DNA from: Halieaceae bacterium
Lineage (GTDB): Bacteria > Pseudomonadota > Gammaproteobacteria > Pseudomonadales > Halieaceae
Assembly (NCBI GenBank): GCA_009886815.1
Contig: QXYP01000283.1
Span: 1-10,160, forward strand
DNA length: 10,160 bases
Direction: 5' to 3'
The position numbers were made by a program, and so were the translations under genes. Under the pieces are notes generated by a model. It ran no database searches. It had not been told where the DNA came from and was given only the letters and a program-made list of their open reading frames with translations. Shown piece after piece: positions 5,663 to 10,160 of this stretch (the first letter of the stretch is position 1; every line of letters begins with the position of its first letter).

Positions 5663-7918
5663 TTATCGCGCTACGATGGACTCGCCGGGATTGTTAGCAA
5701 GCTCGAGATCAAAACGGTCGTTATTCATCACTTCAACCCAAGCAGCGATGAAGTCACTGACAAACTTCTCGCTACCATCGTTTGCTGCATAGACCTCGGA
5801 GATCGCTCGAAGCTCAGCACTCGATCCAAACATCAGATCAACTGGCGTTGCAGTCCACTTGCGCGCACCCGTACTGCGATCTGTACCGACATACTGCCCT
5901 TCAAAGTCACCGGATGGCTGCCAGACAGTTCCCATATCGAGAAGATTCACAAAAAAGTCTGTCGTTAACATACCTTTGCGTTCAGTAAGAACGCCACTGT
6001 CGCTATTATCACTGCTGCCACCGAGTACGCGCAGACCACCTACCAGCGCCGTCATTTGAGCGGGAGTCAGGTCCAGCTGATTTGATTTGTCGATCATCGC
6101 GTTGATGGGTGAGAGGTAATTGGCAGTTTGATCATAGTAATTACGGAAACCGTCTGCCGTCGACTTTAAGTGCGAGAATGAGGCGACATCGGTGAATTCT
6201 TGACTCGCATCCATTCGACCCGCATTAAAGGGCACGGTGACAGATAACCCTGCGTCTGCCGCCGCTTTTTCGATGGCGGCAGATCCGCCCAGCACGATCA
6301 TATCGGCCATCGATACCTGCTTTCCGTCGCTTTGGCGGCTGTTAAATGCCGCTTGGATTTTCGTGAGCTCAGCCAAAACCGCGCTCAGTTCCTTGGGGTT
6401 GTTGATTGGCCAGTCTTTCATGGGTGCTAATCGAATACGCGCACCGTTTGCGCCTCCGCGCATATCACTATCTCTGTAGCTGGCGGCTGACGCCCACGCC
6501 GTTCGAACCAACTGCGGTACGGACAGATCACTGGCCAAAATGGCGCTTTTTAACGCTGCGGTATCCGCTGTAGAAATCAGTGGGTGGTTAATCTCAGGGA
6601 TGGGATCTTGCCAAAGGAGAACCTCACTGGGCACATCGGCACCGACATAGCGGGCTCTGGGACCCATATCGCGATGGGTTAGCTTGAACCAGGCGCGGGC
6701 AAAGGCGTCTTCAAACTCCGCGGGGTTCGCTAAGAACCGCTGAGAGATTTCTCGATAGGCGGGGTCTACCTTGAGAGACAAGTCAGTGGTGAACATAATC
6801 GGAGCATGACTTTTGCCTGCGATATGGGCATCGGGGACTGTGTCTGCGGCATTGTCATCTGTGGGAATCCACTGCACCGCTCCGGCGGGGCTCTTGGTCA
6901 CCTCCCAATCGTAGGCGAACAGATTTGCCAGATACATCATGCTCCACTGGGTTGGAGTTGCGGTCCAGGCGCCCTCAAACCCCGAAGTAATGGTATCTTC
7001 TGAGTGCCCCTTGCCACAGCTGTTTTTCCAGCCAAAGCTTTGCTCTTCAACCCCGGCACCGCCGGGCTCAACGCTGAGGCAGCCCGCGGGTTTGTGCGCA
7101 CCGTGCGCCTTACCAAAACTATGGCCCCCAGCAATTAACGCCACAGTTTCAGCATCATTCATGGCCATGCGGCCAAAAGTTTCGCGGATATCATGGGCTG
7201 CAAGTGCGGGGTCGGGATTACCGTTGGGGCCTTCTGGGTTGACATAGATCAAACCCATTTGCACTGCCGCTAAGGGGTTTTTGAGGTCGCGTTTGCCCGA
7301 GTAACGCTCGTCGGCCAACATGACCGTTTCTGGGCCCCAGTAAACCAAATCAGGCTCCCAATCATCAGCGCGCCCACCGGCGAAACCAAATGACTCAAAG
7401 CCCATGTCTTCCATCGCTACGGTACCCGCGAGGATCATTAAATCAGCCCAGGAAACCTGTCGACCGTACTTTTGCTTCACGGGCCACATCAGTCGCCGGG
7501 CTTTGTCTAAATTGCCGTTGTCGGGCCAGCTGTTAAGTGGCTCAAAGCGCTGCTGACCTCCGCCGGCACCCCCTCGGCCGTCGGCAACACGATAGGTTCC
7601 CGCGCTGTGCCATGCCATGCGAACAAAGAAAGGACCGTAGTGACCGTAATCGGCAGGCCACCAGTCCTGAGAATCAGTCAATGTGGCTCGAACATCGGCC
7701 TTTAAGGCTTCCATATCGACTTCGGCAAACTCTGCAGCGTAATTAAAGTCGGCGCCGTAAGGATTTGAGTCGGGGTTGTGTTGTCGTAAAGGTGTTAAGT
7801 CGATTTTATCGGGCCACCAAAATGTGGGGGGCTTGGCAAAGGTATTCTCGGCTTGAACTGAACCGACTAGGGATGCAGATACCGCTATGGCTGCCGCCAG
7901 TGTTTTAATATTAAACAT
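5663..7918 (-). CDS. katG: Catalase-peroxidase with Sec signal peptide (periplasmic-type KatG)
   Basis: A 751-residue bifunctional haem catalase-peroxidase that removes H2O2. The distal haem site is R100, W103 and H104 in [13 protein letters not shown]225 ([11 protein letters not shown]) and M251 (FGRMAMND) match the residues that form the Trp-Tyr-Met crosslink with W103 needed for catalase activity. The proximal side has H266 in [12 protein letters not shown]325 in [10 protein letters not shown] and D379 in TTDLSL. The N-terminal haem domain spans about 60-430. The C-terminal, non-haem duplicate domain (about 440-745) is complete. Unlike typical cytoplasmic KatG, it starts with a signal peptide: K5, hydrophobic 7-20, cleavage after VQA (21-23). 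This points to the periplasm, as for KatP-type enzymes. A GAGGAAA site precedes the ATG. The gene is divergent from the acyl-CoA synthetase gene, and a hairpin follows its stop. Family assignment is certain; export is an inference from the N-terminus. Confidence 0.97.
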   Translation of the reverse strand: MFNIKTLAAAIAVSASLVGSVQAENTFAKPPTFWWPDKIDLTPLRQHNPDSNPYGADFNYAAEFAEVDMEALKADVRATLTDSQDWWPADYGHYGPFFVRMAWHSAGTYRVADGRGGAGGGQQRFEPLNSWPDNGNLDKARRLMWPVKQKYGRQVSWADLMILAGTVAMEDMGFESFGFAGGRADDWEPDLVYWGPETVMLADERYSGKRDLKNPLAAVQMGLIYVNPEGPNGNPDPALAAHDIRETFGRMAMNDAETVALIAGGHSFGKAHGAHKPAGCLSVEPGGAGVEEQSFGWKNSCGKGHSEDTITSGFEGAWTATPTQWSMMYLANLFAYDWEVTKSPAGAVQWIPTDDNAADTVPDAHIAGKSHAPIMFTTDLSLKVDPAYREISQRFLANPAEFEDAFARAWFKLTHRDMGPRARYVGADVPSEVLLWQDPIPEINHPLISTADTAALKSAILASDLSVPQLVRTAWASAASYRDSDMRGGANGARIRLAPMKDWPINNPKELSAVLAELTKIQAAFNSRQSDGKQVSMADMIVLGGSAAIEKAAADAGLSVTVPFNAGRMDASQEFTDVASFSHLKSTADGFRNYYDQTANYLSPINAMIDKSNQLDLTPAQMTALVGGLRVLGGSSDNSDSGVLTERKGMLTTDFFVNLLDMGTVWQPSGDFEGQYVGTDRSTGARKWTATPVDLMFGSSAELRAISEVYAANDGSEKFVSDFIAAWVEVMNNDRFDLELANNPGESIVAR

Positions 7919-7970
7919 CGGAATTTCCTCTTCTTCGGTTGCAAAATTGTTTCGGGGCGCAAACCCTTGA

Positions 7971-7988
7971 CGTCTGAACTAACAGACG
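7971..7988. promoter_or_regulatory. Inverted repeat in the katG 5' region
   Basis: CGTCTG (7971-7976) and CAGACG (7983-7988) are perfect 6-bp arms around AACTAA. If the candidate promoter is right, the repeat lies just downstream of the transcription start, where it could be a repressor operator or a 5' mRNA hairpin. It ends 52 bp before the katG start codon. Confidence 0.4.
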
Positions 7989-8003
7989 GCGCAGTAGACC
8001 TCT

Positions 8004-8032
8004 AATCTAGGCCTTCACCGTATGATCGGCAA
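8004..8032 (-). promoter_or_regulatory. Candidate katG promoter
   Basis: On the minus strand, TTGCCG (complement of 8027-8032), a 17-bp spacer and TAGATT (complement of 8004-8009) match the sigma-70 boxes at 4/6 each. Such weak boxes with ideal spacing would suit an activated promoter. Upstream of the -35 box, 8033-8069 is A/T-rich and weakly resembles an OxyR site (ATAG at 8033-8036, ATCG at 8055-8058). Confidence 0.35.
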
Positions 8033-8050
8033 ATAGATTGTTTTAAGTTG

Positions 8051-8060
8051 TTCGATCGAA
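8051..8060. promoter_or_regulatory. TTCGATCGAA palindrome in the katG/acyl-CoA synthetase divergent region
   Basis: A perfect 10-bp dyad lies between the two divergent genes, 132 bp from the katG start and 80 bp from the synthetase start. It sits in an A/T-rich stretch where an activator or repressor could act on either gene. No specific regulator is recognised, and a dyad this short may occur by chance. Confidence 0.3.
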
Positions 8061-8140
8061 AAAATTGATCACTGAAGACGGCATTAAAGCTTATATCCGC
8101 GCCTTGTGGGCGTAAATTGACCGGCTTCTTAGGAGAGACT

Positions 8141-10024
8141 ATGAGTTATCTAGCGACTTACCGGGCAGCGCAAGAGGATCCTGCGGGGTTTTGGTTGGAC
8201 AAGACGCAGCTGATCGAATGGGATGTAAACCCCTCATTGGCTGTCGCTAAGGATGACGCGGGTCACGAGCGCTGGTTTTCCGATGGCATGATGAACACCT
8301 GTTTTAATGTCCTCGACCGACATGTGCGCGATGGCCGAGGACAGCAAGCGGCCATCTACTACGATTCGCCGGTTACAGGCACTAGAGAATGTATTACCTA
8401 CGGTGATCTGCTTGAGCGGGTCGAGAGGGCGGCAGGTGGTCTAAAACACTTAGGGGTAGGGCGGGGCGATCGCGTGGTCATTTACATGCCCATGGTGCCT
8501 GAAGCGATTATTGCTATGTTGGCCTGCGCACGCCTTGGGGCCATTCACAGTGTTGTATTCGGTGGCTTCGCCGCGCCGGAACTGGCTGTAAGATTAACCG
8601 ATGCCACTCCCAAGGTATTGATCACCGCCACCTGTGGCATAGAAGTGGATCGGGTAGTTCACTACATGCCAATTGTGAACGCAGCACTGGAGCAAGCCGA
8701 AGCGACCATTGACCGAGTCATTGTTTTAGAGCGTCCTGAATCACCGTTGGTTCAGCAACCAGAGCGCGATTTGAGTTGGCATCGCTTTATGCAGATAGGC
8801 AAGCCCGCAGCCTGTACGTCGGTTGCGGCTACAGATCCGCTTTATATCTTGTATACCTCGGGTACAACGGGCAAGCCAAAAGGTGTGGTCAGAGATAATG
8901 GCGGTCATGCGGGTGCCCTGGCGTGGTCCATGTCAGCGGTTTATGACGCCGCTCCCGGTGATGTGTTTTGGGCTGCCAGCGATATTGGCTGGGTGGTAGG
9001 ACACTCCTACATTGTCTATGCCCCGCTACTGATGGGTTGTACGACTGTTTTATACGAAGGGAAGCCTGTAAAGACACCGGACGCCGCGGCTTTTTGGCGT
9101 GTCGTAAGTGATTATCGGGTAGGCGTTTTGTTTGCGGCACCCACGGCTTTTCGTGCCATCCGCAAGGAAGACCCCGCAGGAAATGGCTTGGCAGATTACG
9201 ACCTTGATTGTTTAAAGGCCTTGTTTCTAGCGGGAGAACGGCTGGATCCACCTACGTTAAACTGGCTCGAATCGCTGATCGATTGCCCGGTGGTTGACCA
9301 TTGGTGGCAAACGGAAACAGGATGGGCCATTGCTGGCAATCCGTTGGGCATTGAACAACTTGAATCGAAGCCCGGTTCAGCGACCAAGCCGCTGCCGGGT
9401 TATCAGTTAGAGATACTGAACCCTGACGGCGTGCCACTGCCCGCGGGTGAGCAAGGCGCCGTGGTCATAAAGCGTCCGCTCCCACCGGCTTGTTTACCCA
9501 CGCTTTGGCAAGATCACGAACGATTTCAGCAAGCCTACTTCAACACCTACCCCGGTTACTACTTGACCGGGGACGGTGGCTACATCGACGCCGATGGTTA
9601 TCTGTTTATCATGGGGCGAACAGACGATGTCATCAATGTGGCGGGACATCGGTTGTCTACCGGTGAGATGGAGGAGGTGGTCGCAGCCCACGCGGCGGTG
9701 GCCGAATGTGCCGTTGTCGGCGTTCAAGATGGGCTCAAAGGCCAAGTGCCTGTGGGTTTAGTGGTGTTAAAAGACGGGGTTGAGGTGACAACAGCGACCA
9801 TCGAGAACGAATTGATTCAGCAAATGCGAGAGGCTATCGGGCCGGTGGCTAGTTTCCGTCGAGTCTTAGTTGTAAATCGATTACCCAAAACCCGTTCAGG
9901 AAAAATTCTGAGAGGTACATTACGTGCCATTGCCGACGGCGCACCTTTTACGCCGCCTTCAACCATAGAAGACCCTGCGGTGCTAGATGAAATGGTCGAA
10001 GCATTGGCACGACCATCCCCTTAA
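8141..10024 (+). CDS. prpE: Acyl-CoA synthetase of the propionyl-CoA synthetase (PrpE/ACSS3) type
   Basis: A 627-residue AMP-forming short-chain acyl-CoA synthetase, which activates an acid to acyl-AMP and then acyl-CoA in the cytoplasm. Motifs seen: the phosphate-binding loop TSGTTGKPKG (239-248), DIGWVVGHSYIVYAPLL (281-297), WWQTETG (388-394), GRTDDVINVAGHR (492-504) and PKTRSGKILR (582-591), with catalytic K588, the usual acylation-control lysine. RPLPPACLPTLW (445-456) and the ending STIEDPAVLDEMVEAL fit PrpE and the human ACSS3 relative better than acetyl-CoA synthetase, so propionate is the likely substrate. Acetate or butyrate cannot be excluded. An in-frame TTG lies 8 codons upstream, but the ATG at 8141 has AGGAGAG just ahead and begins the conserved N-terminus. 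No prpB, prpC or prpD gene is in the window, so its pathway partners lie elsewhere or differ. It is divergent from katG. Confidence 0.92.
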   Translation: MSYLATYRAAQEDPAGFWLDKTQLIEWDVNPSLAVAKDDAGHERWFSDGMMNTCFNVLDRHVRDGRGQQAAIYYDSPVTGTRECITYGDLLERVERAAGGLKHLGVGRGDRVVIYMPMVPEAIIAMLACARLGAIHSVVFGGFAAPELAVRLTDATPKVLITATCGIEVDRVVHYMPIVNAALEQAEATIDRVIVLERPESPLVQQPERDLSWHRFMQIGKPAACTSVAATDPLYILYTSGTTGKPKGVVRDNGGHAGALAWSMSAVYDAAPGDVFWAASDIGWVVGHSYIVYAPLLMGCTTVLYEGKPVKTPDAAAFWRVVSDYRVGVLFAAPTAFRAIRKEDPAGNGLADYDLDCLKALFLAGERLDPPTLNWLESLIDCPVVDHWWQTETGWAIAGNPLGIEQLESKPGSATKPLPGYQLEILNPDGVPLPAGEQGAVVIKRPLPPACLPTLWQDHERFQQAYFNTYPGYYLTGDGGYIDADGYLFIMGRTDDVINVAGHRLSTGEMEEVVAAHAAVAECAVVGVQDGLKGQVPVGLVVLKDGVEVTTATIENELIQQMREAIGPVASFRRVLVVNRLPKTRSGKILRGTLRAIADGAPFTPPSTIEDPAVLDEMVEALARPSP

Positions 10025-10028
10025 AACA

Positions 10029-10041
10029 GCGCAAATTGCGC
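10029..10041. other. Small palindrome after the acyl-CoA synthetase gene
   Basis: GCGCAA (10029-10034) and TTGCGC (10036-10041) are perfect inverted arms around one base, 5 nt after the stop codon. The single-base centre means a few inner pairs must open to form a loop. No T-run follows, so it is at best a weak terminator. Confidence 0.3.
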
Positions 10042-10064
10042 CTATAGTGCTCAGACAGCCCAAT

Positions 10065-10160
10065 TTAGCCATCGGGCTTAGATCTTGGGCACAAGCCCTG
10101 CAGCACGCCTTGGAATACCGTCGGCAGATCAGGCCCTTGAGCGTAAGCTTTGACGATAAT
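10065..10160 (-). CDS. Possible 3' end of a convergent gene (partial)
   Basis: On the minus strand a frame is open from the window edge to a TAA at 10065-10067, giving 31 residues ending in LCPRSKPDG. Composition and codon choice are plausible for coding DNA, and the stop would lie 40 bp from the synthetase stop, a common convergent spacing. A plus-strand frame from GTG 10047 is also open to the edge, so the call is ambiguous. No family is recognised. Confidence 0.25.
   Translation of the reverse strand: MIVKAYAQGPDLPTVFQGVLQGLCPRSKPDG

Noticed and set aside
8117..8140. TTG start eight codons upstream for the acyl-CoA synthetase.
   Set aside because: The AGGAGAG site lies after it and serves the ATG at 8141, where the conserved N-terminus begins.
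1..10160. A defence island, toxin-antitoxin pair, prophage, integron or other mobile system.
   Set aside because: All large frames belong to housekeeping or catabolic families, and no integrase, transposase, nuclease or spacer array is seen on either strand.

Overview
The window reads as ordinary chromosomal DNA of a heterotrophic gammaproteobacterium, probably marine. This is an inference from the mix of families: an AGCS sodium/amino-acid symporter, a TorF/Gcw_chp-type outer-membrane protein, an exported catalase-peroxidase and a propionyl-CoA-synthetase-like enzyme, with moderate GC and Shine-Dalgarno starts. A group such as Halieaceae/OM60 is plausible, but one window cannot prove it. No RNA gene, CRISPR array, insertion sequence, integrase or phage gene is visible.

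Layout. Positions 250-1194 (+) encode an exported cyclase/kynurenine-formamidase-fold protein with an altered metal motif. Positions 1442-2263 (+) encode a TauD/TfdA-type 2-oxoglutarate dioxygenase, preceded by a perfect 13-bp tandem duplication. It converges on an AGCS symporter (2268-3719, -) with four bases between the stop codons. The symporter has a leader of about 230 nt rich in possible pairings. Next, also on the minus strand, is a TorF-family outer-membrane protein (4000-4740) with a clear intrinsic terminator and a candidate promoter. Divergent from it, at 5127-5513 (+), is a small secreted protein of unknown function with a TTG start. A periplasmic-type KatG (5663-7918, -) follows, ending in a strong hairpin. 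KatG and an acyl-CoA synthetase of the PrpE/ACSS3 type (8141-10024, +) are divergent and share a 222-bp regulatory region.

How the genes relate. Every gene seems to be its own transcription unit, so no operon is evident. The shared theme is heterotrophic nutrition and envelope or oxidative physiology: amino-acid uptake, an outer-membrane channel-like protein, periplasmic peroxide removal, activation of propionate or similar short acids, and two catabolic-type enzymes (exported cyclase, dioxygenase) that are neighbours but 247 bp apart.

I found no convincing new multi-gene system. The points most worth a second look are the altered cyclase metal site, the secreted unknown protein, the symporter leader, the exported KatG with its control region, and the tandem duplication before the dioxygenase gene.
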